Positions 14,241-23,400 of a stretch of DNA of 46,006 nucleotides are shown here, piece after piece. The stretch is from Promineifilum sp. (GTDB taxonomy: Bacteria > Chloroflexota > Anaerolineae > Promineifilales > Promineifilaceae): contig JACFOH010000005.1 of NCBI GenBank assembly GCA_019454405.1, forward strand, positions 42,686 to 88,691. The letters are read 5' to 3'. The notes beneath the pieces were generated by a model, which was not told the origin of the DNA, did not search any database, and saw nothing but the letters and a program-made list of their open reading frames with translations. Within the stretch, counting starts at the first letter, position 1. Every line of letters starts with the position of its first letter. The translations under genes and the position numbers were made by a program.

Positions 14241-16130
14241 ATGATCGACCGTCGCGCGGCAAGGGTACTACTTTTTTACATGATAGCGCTGGTGATAGCA
14301 GGGCTATCCTCTGGCCGCTATGCTCCCGTAGCCGCTCAGCAGGTGGAACGCCAAAACGACAATCTGCGTATTACGGCCGTCGATACGTCGGCTTTTCCCA
14401 CGGTGGCCGTTCGCGTCCTGGCGACGACGAAGGGCAGCGCGCCTATCGTTGACCTGACGCGGCTGATTCTGCGTGAGAACGGGTTGCCCGTCATCAACCC
14501 GGCGATGGCCCGTACGCCGGTCGGCGTCGATCTGGCGTTCGTCCTCGACGTTAACGCTACCTACCTACAGGTCGATGGCCGTGACGAAATGAGCCGCCGG
14601 GACAAGGTCGCGGACAGTATCAGTCGTTTCGCCGAACAGTTCATGAGTCCTGCCGGCCTGGACCGTGTGTCGGTCATCGTGCCCGACGAGGCGGGCGAAG
14701 AGGCGGCTTTCCTGGGCCGGGAGATCGTCCGACCCGGCGAGTTGCTCAGCATCATAGACGCCTATAACCCCGTGCCACCGCGCCTGGCCCCCCTGCAATC
14801 AATGCTGGCAACCGCCATCGATCAACTGTCCGCCGGCGAAGAAGGGCGCTTCCGGGCGATACTGCTCTACACCGACGCCGGCCGCCTTAATCAGCAACTC
14901 AACTCCCAGGCCCTGGTCGAGGCGGCCCAGGTCGCTCATATCCCCATCTTCGTCGCCATCCTCGGCGCGGACGCCTCGGAGGATGAGATCGCCAACGCCG
15001 CCCGCCTGTATTCGCCGACCAACGGCGCCTATGTCCACATGCCGGAGCCGGAAGCGACCGACCTATTTTATGACATCTTTCGCCAACAAGGGTTGCAGAT
15101 AGAGCTAAGTTACGAATCGGAAGAGCGACGTAACGGCGAGCACGAGTTATCGGTCAGCCTCGGTAATGTGCGCGACACGGCCCGGTTCGAGCTAACGCTG
15201 GCTCCGCCGGAAGTCACCATCGTCGCCCAACAGACGGACGTTCGCCGGGCGGGCAGCGCCGTCGACACACCGCTGCCTCTGCTGCAGCCGGCCATCCTGC
15301 CGCTGACGGTGCAGATCACCTGGCCCGACGGCCGTCCACGCCGGCTGTCGGAGCTGGCGTTTCGCGTCGACGGCGTGCCACAACCGTTATCAACCGGCCT
15401 CACACCCGACGACAATGGCCTAATTCCCCTCATCTGGGACATTAGCGAGCGCGACGCGGGGCGCTATCGTCTCGAAGTGGCGGTAAGCGATATGTTAGGC
15501 TTCGCGGCGGTTGCAGAACCACTGACGGTCGAGATCGAGGTCGCCCGGCCGCTGCCGCCAACGGCCACTCCCGCACCGACGCGCGTGCCCACGCCGCCCC
15601 TGCAAGAGCGCGCCGGGAACCTGTTACCTCTCCTGATCCTGGCAGCAGCGGCATTCGTTATTTCGGGCATCATTTTGTGGATAAGCCGCCGCCGGCGAAC
15701 GCTGGCACCTGCGACAACAAAGTCGTTACCCTCTCAAGCAAATCCGCTTGCCGCCCCGTCGGCCGATGACCGGCACGTAGCCGTCCTCGTCTGGTCGGAT
15801 GACGCTGTGGGCACAGACAGAATCGAACTGGTCGCGGATCATGTCTTGCTCGGCCGCGATCCGGAGGCGGTCGATATCGTGATGGAGGATCCGTCCATCT
15901 CTCGCCTCCACGCGCGAATCCGCCGCAACGCTGCCGGCGAATATTGGCTCTATGATGAGGGCAGCATCGAGGGCACTTTCCTGAATTATGAACGGTTAGG
16001 CCTGGCGCCGCACCGGTTACAACATGAAGATATCTTGCAAATGGGGCGGGTGACGCTGCGATTCCGGCTGGAGTTGCCGGGAACGCCCGACGACCTAACG
16101 ATGTCAAAGGAAGATGACATCGGAGGATAA
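14241..16130 (+). CDS. VWA-TM-FHA surface protein, copy 2
   Basis: This 629-residue paralogue of the divergent gene has the same layout. A signal sequence (VLLFYMIALVIAGLSSG) is followed by a VWA-like domain from about residue 85 (VDLAFVLDVNATY, with DxNxT instead of DxSxS), with ILLYTDAGRLNQQ as second loop. Ig-like sheets and a Pro/Thr-rich stretch come next, then a membrane helix at about 460-480 (LLPLLILAAAAFVISGIILW) with RRRR after it. The C-terminal FHA domain (about 525-610) has HVLLGRDPE, SISRLHARI and EGTFLNYERL. The usual SSGT of FHA is SIEGT here. The last codons hold GGAGG for the next gene, so translation of the pair is coupled. Confidence 0.85.
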   Translation: MIDRRAARVLLFYMIALVIAGLSSGRYAPVAAQQVERQNDNLRITAVDTSAFPTVAVRVLATTKGSAPIVDLTRLILRENGLPVINPAMARTPVGVDLAFVLDVNATYLQVDGRDEMSRRDKVADSISRFAEQFMSPAGLDRVSVIVPDEAGEEAAFLGREIVRPGELLSIIDAYNPVPPRLAPLQSMLATAIDQLSAGEEGRFRAILLYTDAGRLNQQLNSQALVEAAQVAHIPIFVAILGADASEDEIANAARLYSPTNGAYVHMPEPEATDLFYDIFRQQGLQIELSYESEERRNGEHELSVSLGNVRDTARFELTLAPPEVTIVAQQTDVRRAGSAVDTPLPLLQPAILPLTVQITWPDGRPRRLSELAFRVDGVPQPLSTGLTPDDNGLIPLIWDISERDAGRYRLEVAVSDMLGFAAVAEPLTVEIEVARPLPPTATPAPTRVPTPPLQERAGNLLPLLILAAAAFVISGIILWISRRRRTLAPATTKSLPSQANPLAAPSADDRHVAVLVWSDDAVGTDRIELVADHVLLGRDPEAVDIVMEDPSISRLHARIRRNAAGEYWLYDEGSIEGTFLNYERLGLAPHRLQHEDILQMGRVTLRFRLELPGTPDDLTMSKEDDIGG

Positions 16131-16134
16131 ACAC

Positions 16135-17571
16135 ATGAAAAAGTACGACTTCTTGAAGCCGGCATTCATCGCCATTATCCTGCTGCTGATCTCATCGGCA
16201 TGCGATAATTTCGAGCCGATGCGTCTATTTCCAGGCGATCAGCCGGCGGCCTCCGCCGTCGTCCCCCTTCCAACGATAACCCTTGCCCTCCCGGCGCCTG
16301 AGCCTTCCTCAGAGGGCAGCGAGGGGCTTTCTTCCGTGTGCGCGCTTCCCGTTTGCGCGCCAGGAGAGGTCTACGACTGCCCTGGCGGCGATTGTCCCAG
16401 CGGCTGTGGCATGATTTGCGTCCCGGCCGCACTCGGGGACACGGCATTGCCGCCGGCGCCGGCCGATTGGGAAAGCCTCGAGCCGTGGCTGGCAGCCATG
16501 TGGCGAAACAATACCAACCCGGCGGCTGTCCGCGCCGCGCTACATCAGGCAGGTTGGCAAAAGAGCCTCGACGATTGGAGAGCGGCCGATTTCGATGGCG
16601 ATCTGCGGGACGAGTGGGTGTTGACCCTCTATGACCCGTCTATGCCTTCCGTCGGAATCCGGGATCGCTCAGCTGAGGATTTGTGGATAGTGAACGGCAA
16701 TGGGGCGATCTTCCGCTATTATGTCGTGCCCGAGGCTGATGGGTATGGGTTAATAGGGCCTCAGATCATTGATCTGGCAGACATGACCGGCGACGGCCTG
16801 CCCGAACTCATCGCTTACGATAGCTCGTGCGGAGCAAACACTTGTTACGATCTTTATCGCATCATTGGCCTGGTCGACGGACAATTTGTGGACAGGCTAT
16901 CAACTCACGAACCGTCGGGCGAGAATACATTCGCGTCATCCATTTCAATAAGTTTCTCCACGGCGAGCTTTGACGACATGAATTCCGACGGGTTACCAGA
17001 TCTGCTCATCCATGGGGGAATGCTCGGTTCAGTAGGAGCAGGGATCGTAAGAACGTACACTGAAGTATGGAGCTGGGATGGCACAGCGATATCTCTAGCC
17101 CAAACGATCCTCGACCCAACCGATTACCGCCACCATATCCTTTATGAAGCCAACGATCTCATGGCCGCCGGCGATTTAGATGGAGCACTGGCGTTGTATG
17201 AGGCGACCATCAACGACCCCAACCTGCGCAACGACGACTTCTATCTGTATACACCGGAACAGATCTATGCCGATATCAGCGCCTTCGCCGCTTTTCGCCT
17301 CATCCTGATCGATCTGCTGCAAGCAAACAGCGAGCGAGCCAATGCCCGGCTGTCGTGGCTGGAGATGACATACCCTGATTCGGCCGCCGCCGGCGCGGCG
17401 ACGATGCTGGTCAACGGCTGGAGCGGGCCGGAGAGCGCCGAAGCTCTATGCGCCAGCATCGAAGCGGCGTTACTGTTGGTGGAAAACCCGACCGGGACGC
17501 TGGTCAATATGGGCTATGGCAACCCATCTCTGTCCGCAGCAGATTTTTGTCCGGCCTTCAGCAGCGGCTAG
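16135..17571 (+). CDS. Lipoprotein with FG-GAP/VCBS-like repeats
   Basis: This 478-residue protein begins MKKYDFLKPAFIAIILLLIS and has a lipobox LISSAC, so it should be a lipid-anchored extracytoplasmic protein. After a short linker comes a cysteine-rich knot (CALPVCAPGEVYDCPGGDC then CGMIC, seven or more Cys). Three calcium-loop-like units follow: AADFDGDLRDEW, DMTGDGLPELI and DMNSDGLPDLL, as in FG-GAP/VCBS blades. The C-terminal part looks like helical (TPR-like) repeats, with NDLMAAGDLDGALALYEAT. The start follows GGAGG by eight bases and is four bases after the VWA-FHA stop. It probably works at the cell surface with the VWA-FHA protein. Confidence 0.8.
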   Translation: MKKYDFLKPAFIAIILLLISSACDNFEPMRLFPGDQPAASAVVPLPTITLALPAPEPSSEGSEGLSSVCALPVCAPGEVYDCPGGDCPSGCGMICVPAALGDTALPPAPADWESLEPWLAAMWRNNTNPAAVRAALHQAGWQKSLDDWRAADFDGDLRDEWVLTLYDPSMPSVGIRDRSAEDLWIVNGNGAIFRYYVVPEADGYGLIGPQIIDLADMTGDGLPELIAYDSSCGANTCYDLYRIIGLVDGQFVDRLSTHEPSGENTFASSISISFSTASFDDMNSDGLPDLLIHGGMLGSVGAGIVRTYTEVWSWDGTAISLAQTILDPTDYRHHILYEANDLMAAGDLDGALALYEATINDPNLRNDDFYLYTPEQIYADISAFAAFRLILIDLLQANSERANARLSWLEMTYPDSAAAGAATMLVNGWSGPESAEALCASIEAALLLVENPTGTLVNMGYGNPSLSAADFCPAFSSG

Positions 17572-17576
17572 TCGCG

Positions 17577-18668
17577 CTACTCGTCCTCATCTAGCGGGAT
17601 AAACCCCTGGCCGACGATTTCGTTGGCCGGGATAACCGTGATGAAGGCGCGTGGATCTTCTTCGCGAGCGATCACCTTGAGTTGCTCAATCTCCGTCACG
17701 GTCAGCGCGACGAGCAGCACGTCGCGATCCTGCTGCGTGTACATGCCGCGGCCGTGAAGCGCCGTCGCCCCACGATGCATCTCCGCGATCACCCGGTCGG
17801 CGATCTTTTGCGGATCGGCGGCCACGACCAGGGCCATAATCTGTTGGCGGCGACGCTTGCGACGGTTCAGGCGTGTCGAGGTGGCCTTGGCGATGGAGGC
17901 CTTCCCTTCGTCAGACGCCGGCCACAGTGTGCCCAGGAAATCCTCAATGTCATATTTGGGGAGCACTTCGCCACTGGCCTCGTGGAGGTCGATAGTGATA
18001 AAGGCGATCAGCAACACGATGATGAGGAACACAATCCCCGCCGCCAGGATAATCTCGCCGGGGATCGGGCCAACATCGGCGCGCGAGGCGAACTCGGCCG
18101 CCGATTGCGCGTCAGTGGGGTGGATATAGAGCTTCATCAGGATGGCGGCGTAGAGGACGATGAAGATGGCCAGATAGTTATTGCGCAGACGACGGCCGAT
18201 GGCTTCCAGTCGCGAGATGGGGAATTCCGGCTGCAGGAGCGTCTCGGCCAGAGTCTCGCTCCATTCGGCGTGAGGGGCGAAGGGCGGAACCAGCATGGCG
18301 GCGAAGAAGTCGGTCTCCATCAGGCGCGCGCGCATGCTCCACAATTCGTAATAGCGGTAGCGTCGCGCCTCAACAAGGAGAAAGAGCGTGATCAGCAGCA
18401 TGATCAGCACGAAGACACCCCAATGATTCTCGGGCGCGGCGAAAGCGAAAGTGATGGCTGCGGCCACCGATACCACAGCCCAGTTGGTTGTCGCGTCCAG
18501 CCGGCCGCGCCATACATTGGAACGCTGAACCTCGGCCCGGTAGTAATGAACCATCGCCGTATTGAACTCCGACGACTTCATTTTGTAGCCGCGGAAAGTC
18601 CACACCGGCTCGTTGACCGAATTGGAAACGCTTTCGTCCTGAGGCGGGTTGAGAGGTGCGTCGTTCAT
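17577..18668 (-). CDS. DUF2270-DUF2179 membrane protein
   Basis: This 363-residue protein joins two domains of unknown function. Residues about 30-220 fit DUF2270: YYRAEVQRSNVWRGRLD, TNWAVVSVAAAITFAFA, EARRYRYYELWSMRARLMET and NNYLAIFIVLYAAILMKLY, with paired membrane helices; a further hydrophobic segment, EIILAAGIVFLIIVLLIAFI, follows. The last 85 residues resemble the DUF2179 domain found at the end of YitT-type transporters: ADRVIAEMHRGATALHGRGMY, then VLLVALTVTEIEQLKVIA and DPRAFITVIPANEIVGQGF. That domain has a ferredoxin-like fold and may bind a small ligand, so regulation of the membrane part by a ligand is possible. The shorter ATG at 18668 is preferred because a good promoter places the RNA start close to the longer one. 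Confidence 0.75.
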   Translation of the reverse strand: MNDAPLNPPQDESVSNSVNEPVWTFRGYKMKSSEFNTAMVHYYRAEVQRSNVWRGRLDATTNWAVVSVAAAITFAFAAPENHWGVFVLIMLLITLFLLVEARRYRYYELWSMRARLMETDFFAAMLVPPFAPHAEWSETLAETLLQPEFPISRLEAIGRRLRNNYLAIFIVLYAAILMKLYIHPTDAQSAAEFASRADVGPIPGEIILAAGIVFLIIVLLIAFITIDLHEASGEVLPKYDIEDFLGTLWPASDEGKASIAKATSTRLNRRKRRRQQIMALVVAADPQKIADRVIAEMHRGATALHGRGMYTQQDRDVLLVALTVTEIEQLKVIAREEDPRAFITVIPANEIVGQGFIPLDEDE

Positions 18669-18698
18669 ATCAGCCTTGTTATACAGGTGAAAGTTCAA

Positions 18699-18727
18699 GT
18701 TATCAGATTATGGCGTCGCCCAGTCAA
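18699..18727 (-). promoter_or_regulatory. Promoter of the DUF2270-DUF2179 gene
   Basis: On the minus strand TTGACT (18727-18722) and GATAAC (18704-18699) are 17 bases apart. RNA would start near 18692, which leaves a leader of about 24 bases with AAGG before the ATG at 18668. Confidence 0.55.
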
Positions 18728-18810
18728 TACGCAAAATTTCGGGCGCAACCAGCGTGGTCAGTCGCCCTTGCCAAGCCACCGGCGATTTGTCTTCGACGCA
18801 TCTCGCCCGA

Positions 18811-19449
18811 TCAATGAATCGCCCCGCCTTGCCGGGCGATCTCTCTCACCAGGGCCTCGGCCAGGGCCAGCAAGGTCCCGTCATCCTGGGGCAAATCTCC
18901 ATAGGGCACGTTCACCCGGCCGTCGCGCGTGGGCACAGAAAGCGCGACGATGTGCTCCGGAGCGTCCTTATCGATGTGGTAGTCTCGCTCGGCTCGAATC
19001 CCGCGGTCTTTAAGCGTGGCATAAAGACGATCGACATAAGGGCCGCCCTCGATGAACAGGTCGTTGATTTCGGTCGCGTCCTGAAAGCGATCCCAGGTGG
19101 TGTGGATGAAGGTGATCCGCCGCCAGCGCAGGCTGACAATGGGTTGCGCCAGTCGTTGCAAGCCTTCCAATTGTATCTTGTAGTAGATGTCGTCGGCGTG
19201 AGGATGGTCCGGCTGGTCGGGCAGCAGATCGCGCCGGCGAGCCAGTTCATGTCCGGCGTGCCGGGCATAGTAGTGGATGGCCCACTTCTCCTCGCCAAAG
19301 TTACTGCCGAAATAGAACGCCAGATACTCGGCGTTCAAGCCTTTGGGCGCGAATCGCTGGGGGATACGATACCAATGCTCACGACGGATGATGTCGAAAT
19401 CCGACGGCCGCGGCACATAGGCAACCAGGACAGGATCTTCCGGGTACAT
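18811..19449 (-). CDS. Hypothetical protein
   Basis: This 212-residue soluble protein is rich in charged and aromatic residues; I do not recognise the family. It begins MYPEDPVLVAYVPRPSDFDI and has REHWYRIPQRFAPKGLNAEY, FYFGSNFGEEKWAIHYYA and, near the end, IVALSVPTRDGRVNVPYGDL. The mix of Arg, His, Trp and Asp and the central RRITFIHTTWDRFQ stretch recall nuclease-like folds of the PD-(D/E)xK type, but the motif is not proven. The ATG at 19449 has TAAACT seven bases upstream and no Shine-Dalgarno sequence. An in-frame ATG at 19497 is less likely. The gene is minus-strand like its downstream neighbour but has its own promoter. Confidence 0.7.
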   Translation of the reverse strand: MYPEDPVLVAYVPRPSDFDIIRREHWYRIPQRFAPKGLNAEYLAFYFGSNFGEEKWAIHYYARHAGHELARRRDLLPDQPDHPHADDIYYKIQLEGLQRLAQPIVSLRWRRITFIHTTWDRFQDATEINDLFIEGGPYVDRLYATLKDRGIRAERDYHIDKDAPEHIVALSVPTRDGRVNVPYGDLPQDDGTLLALAEALVREIARQGGAIH

Positions 19450-19456
19450 GATGATT

Positions 19457-19462
19457 AGTTTA
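19457..19462 (-). promoter_or_regulatory. -10 box, leaderless type
   Basis: TAAACT on the minus strand, seven bases before the ATG at 19449. Confidence 0.35.
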
Positions 19463-19601
19463 CCCCAAGATTTGTTTACGCGTAACGGGCTATTCACAGA
19501 TCAGGTCTTTTCAACGGCCAAAAGAGATGGGGTTCGCGGTCGCCATGCTCCTTCGAAATGGTTGGCGGCGCCCCGGTCATTTCCGGCATTGACTTTCTGA
19601 C

Positions 19602-19607
19602 TATAAT
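19602..19607 (+). promoter_or_regulatory. -10 box of mutM, leaderless type
   Basis: A perfect TATAAT seven bases before the ATG at 19615. The RNA should begin at or next to the start codon. TTGACT just upstream is only seven bases from the box and cannot be its -35. Confidence 0.55.
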
Positions 19608-19614
19608 CTGTCTC

Positions 19615-20427
19615 ATGCCCGAATTACCCGAAGTTGAAACCTTTGTCCGCGCTCTGCGCGCGCCGCTGATCGGACGGACGATCACCGGCATACGCAATGA
19701 TTGGTCGCGGCAGATCGCCGTCCTTTCGCCGGACGCATTTCGCGCCCGCATCATTGGTCATCGTGTCGAGGCGATCGATCGGCGCGGCAAATATCTGGTG
19801 TTCACCCTGAGCGACGACGAGACACTCATCATCCACCTCAAGATGACCGGTCACCTGTCGGTCGTCCCGGCAGAAACCGCAAACGACCGCTACGCGCATA
19901 CCGTGTTTGAACTGGACGACGGCCGCGAGTTACGCTTTCGCGATCCGCGCAAGTTCGGCCGCGTCTATTTGGTGCATGACCCGGCTGACGTGCTCGGCCC
20001 GCTCGGCCCGGAGCCTCTGGAAGAGGGCTTCACAGCCGCAGATCTGGCCGACCGGCTACGACGGCACAAAAGAGCCATCAAACCCTTGCTGCTGGATCAG
20101 ACGTTCATCGCCGGGATTGGCAACATCTACGCCGATGAAGCGCTGTTCCGCGCCGGCATCCTGCCTACACGACCCAGCGACACCCTGACCCCGGCCGAAA
20201 TCGAGGCGCTTCATGCCGCCATCCAGGCCGTGCTGGCCTTGGGCATCGAGCGCGAGGGGGCCAGCATCAGTACTTACGTAAAGGCTGACGGGCAGAAAGG
20301 GGATATGCAAAACGCGGTGGCTGTCTTTCGCCGCACGGGGCAAGCATGCTACACCTGCGGCCGGCCGATCGAGCGGATCGTCCTGGGCGGCCGCAGCACG
20401 CATTTTTGTCCAACGTGCCAGCAATAA
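19615..20427 (+). CDS. mutM: Formamidopyrimidine-DNA glycosylase
   Basis: This 270-residue protein starts MPELPEVETFVRALR, where the proline after Met is the catalytic Schiff-base nucleophile and the following Glu is essential. The helix-two-turn-helix region reads LDQTFIAGIGNIYADEALF. The C-terminal zinc finger has CYTCGRPIERIVLGGRSTHF and CPTC, giving four Cys ligands. The enzyme removes 8-oxoguanine and ring-opened purines from DNA and nicks the site. A longer frame from 19558 would bury the nucleophile, so the ATG at 19615 is certain. The gene converges on secA across a strong bidirectional terminator. Confidence 0.97.
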   Translation: MPELPEVETFVRALRAPLIGRTITGIRNDWSRQIAVLSPDAFRARIIGHRVEAIDRRGKYLVFTLSDDETLIIHLKMTGHLSVVPAETANDRYAHTVFELDDGRELRFRDPRKFGRVYLVHDPADVLGPLGPEPLEEGFTAADLADRLRRHKRAIKPLLLDQTFIAGIGNIYADEALFRAGILPTRPSDTLTPAEIEALHAAIQAVLALGIEREGASISTYVKADGQKGDMQNAVAVFRRTGQACYTCGRPIERIVLGGRSTHFCPTCQQ

Positions 20428-20460
20428 AAAAGGGCGGCTATCTCTTGCCGCCCCTTTTTT
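20426..20460. terminator. Bidirectional terminator between mutM and secA
   Basis: GGGCGGC (20432-20438) pairs with GCCGCCC (20447-20453) across eight bases, with A6 on the left and T6 on the right. It has a T tract after the stem on both strands and should end both genes. Confidence 0.9.
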
Positions 20461-20462
20461 AT

Positions 20463-23400
20463 CTAGCGCCGTGCCCGTTTTTTCGGTTGCGGTTTCTTGC
20501 CGGCCCGCGCCGGCTGGGCCGCTTGCCCGTTGCCAGCGACGGCGGCCGCCATGCCGCCCGGGCGTCCGTGGCAATTCTTGTATTTCTTGCCGCTGCCGCA
20601 CGGGCAGGGGTCATTACGGCCGACATCGGGCGTGTCCTTGCGCACTTCTGTCCCCTTGCCCTTCTCGCGCTTGACGACCTGGTAGCCGCTATCCTGAGAG
20701 GTGGTTTTGTAGGCCACTTGTTGCTGCTGTTGCTGGATAAACGCCTGATGATTATAGATATCACGGAAGAACCGCTCCGCGACTTCGCGGTCGATGTTGG
20801 CACGCATATCGCTGAACATCTCGTATGAGCGTTTCTTGTATTCGATCTTGGGGTCGCGCTGCCCAAACGCCTGCAGGCCGATCTCACGCCGCAGGTCATC
20901 CATCGCCGTCAGGTAATCGCGCCACTCCCGGTCGATCGCCTGCAGCAACAGCAATCGCTCGTAGTTACGGTACTCTTCCTCGCCGATAAATTCCCGCCAT
21001 TTCGCTTGTTGCTTGTCAATATACCCTTCCAGCGCCTCGACCATCTGCTCTGGTTCCAGCGACGACAGGGCATCCAGCAGCAAGTCGCGGATGACCACGT
21101 CCACGCGCTCGCGGAAGCGGGCTTGCCTCTCGACCGCGTTCTTGATCGACAGGCCGTCGAGGTTGAACAAGGAAAACGCACGGTTGATCTCCGCCTCGAC
21201 TTCGGCCAGGACATTTTCGTGGTCGGCCTCTTCGATATGGTCGGCCAGGAACTCGTTGAAGAATACCTGAACCATCAGCACGTAATCGCCGCGCAGGCGC
21301 TCGCGCGTCTGTATCTGGCCGCTTTTCTGGCTGACCAACGCGGCCAGGTTGGGCACAGGCGGCATCAACGGCAGGAATCGTCCCATCGCCTGGAGCAGTT
21401 GCAGCAGGTTCGTACCCTGCCGCTCCTGTTCGTGAGCCAGCGAAGCCAAACGGTCCACCAATCGATCAGGCGACAGGCTCTCCAGGTGGTCGCGGTCCAA
21501 CTCCGCCATCAGCGGCAACAGACCGCCCAGGCGCCGCACCACGGCCGGCACATTGACCGTGTTGGTCGCGTCGGTAGCGAAATCCTGAACAATGCGCTCG
21601 ACTTCGCTGCGAATGTAGGCGGGGTAGTGCTCCACGTAATGTTCGATCAATTCTTCGATGATCTGATCGAACGCCGCGTCAACCTTTTTGTCCATGTCGA
21701 AATCCTCGCCCATGAGGATTTCACGCCGCTCGTTATAGATAGCCTGACGCTGCAAATTCATCACGTCGTCATACTCGACGACGTTCTTGCGCATGTCGAA
21801 GTTATAGCCTTCGATGCGCTCCTGTGAACTTTCGATCAGCCTATCGAGGACGCCGCTTTCGATGGGCATGTCCTCGGGGATGTTAGTTCGGGACATGAAC
21901 CCTTTCAGGCGCTCCCCGCCGAACCGCCGCATCAAGTCATCCTCCAGCGACAGAAAGAAGCGCGACGAGCCGGGATCGCCCTGGCGGGCAGCACGACCAC
22001 GCAACTGGTTATCGATGCGCCGCGACTCGTGGCGCTCGGACCCAACGACATGCAAGCCGCCCAGTTGCCAGATCTCTTCCTTGTCGCGCTGGGCCTGCCC
22101 GCGAAGCTCCTGGATACGGGCGATATGGGCCGCATTCAGGCCGGGGATAGTCGTCGCGAGTTGTTGCGCCTCATCCATCCGGTCGCCCAACACAGCCCGG
22201 ATGAGCGCGGCTCGAGCGTTATAATGATGCTCGAAGACCTGGTCGGCCAGGAATTGCGACACCAGCTTCTCGTCTTCCTGGATATTCTGATATCGCACCA
22301 ACTCGTTCCAGCGGCGCATGATATCGTCAACCAGAGCCACATCCTTATCCAGCCCTTCGACATAGACGCGCGCTTCGGCCAATTGCCCGGCCCGAACCTG
22401 GCGCAGGACCTCCAGCAGATCATTATAGTCGATGCCGTAAGGCTCCTGCAGGACGCGCGCCAGATAGCCGACGACCTGCATCTGGTCGATCTCGGTCATG
22501 GCTGCGGCAAAACGCTCGCGCGTCTCCAGCAGCGCGTCAACCAGGTCCTCCGTCAGTTTGCTGTGCTGGCGGGCGTAATCGCGGGCGGCCGGTTCGCCCT
22601 CGCTTATCAGTCTCGCCGCCAATTGAGCCAGCATCGGGCGGGTGAACATCTCTTCTTCCATCGACTCGGCCGCCAACCCTTCGGCGTTGCCGCCCAGAAG
22701 GATGTCGGTGCCACGACCGGCCATATTGGTCGAAATGGTCACCGCACGCTTGCGACCCGCCTGGGCCACGATCAGCGCCTCGGACTGGTGAATCTTGGCA
22801 TTGAGGACGGTGTGCGGTATTTTCTCACGCTCCAGGTAACGATGGATCGTCTCGGAATGTTCGACCGACGTCGTGCCAACGAGGATCGGCCGCCCCGTTG
22901 AGTGGACGGTCTTGATCTCGTTGAGAATGGCCTTATCCTTGGCCTCGATCGTGCCGTACACCTGGTCGGGGAAGTCGACGCGCTTGTAGTAGGCCGGTTT
23001 GCCGGTTTGAGGATCGACATAGAAGATCGATTCCGCCCCGTCGACTTTTTCGCGTTTCGTCTCCAGTCCCATCGCGCCGGTATCGATGATATATTCGACG
23101 TTGGTCGGCAACGGGGTCACGCCCAACTCATAGATCTTGTCGAACTCTTCGGCGTCCGTCAGGGCGGTACCGGTCATACCGGCCAGCTTGTCGTAGATGC
23201 GGAAGTAGTTCTGCAGCGTAATGGTGGCCACAGTCACCGTCTCGCGCTTGACGTTGACCCCTTCCTTGGCTTCGATCGCTTCATGAAGACCTTCGGAATA
23301 GCGCCGGCCGGGCATGAGGCGGCCGGTGAAGTCATCGACGATGATGACTTCATCGCCCTGAACGACATAGTCCACATCTCGCTTGAAGAGGTATTGAGCG

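Noticed and set aside
17682..19013. 443-codon open frame on the plus strand
   Set aside because: Antisense to the DUF2270-DUF2179 gene and its neighbour; composition is rich in Arg, His and Gln with no domain.
19594..19607. TTGACT followed by TATAAT before mutM as a full promoter
   Set aside because: Only seven bases separate the hexamers, far from the required 16-18. Only the TATAAT was kept.
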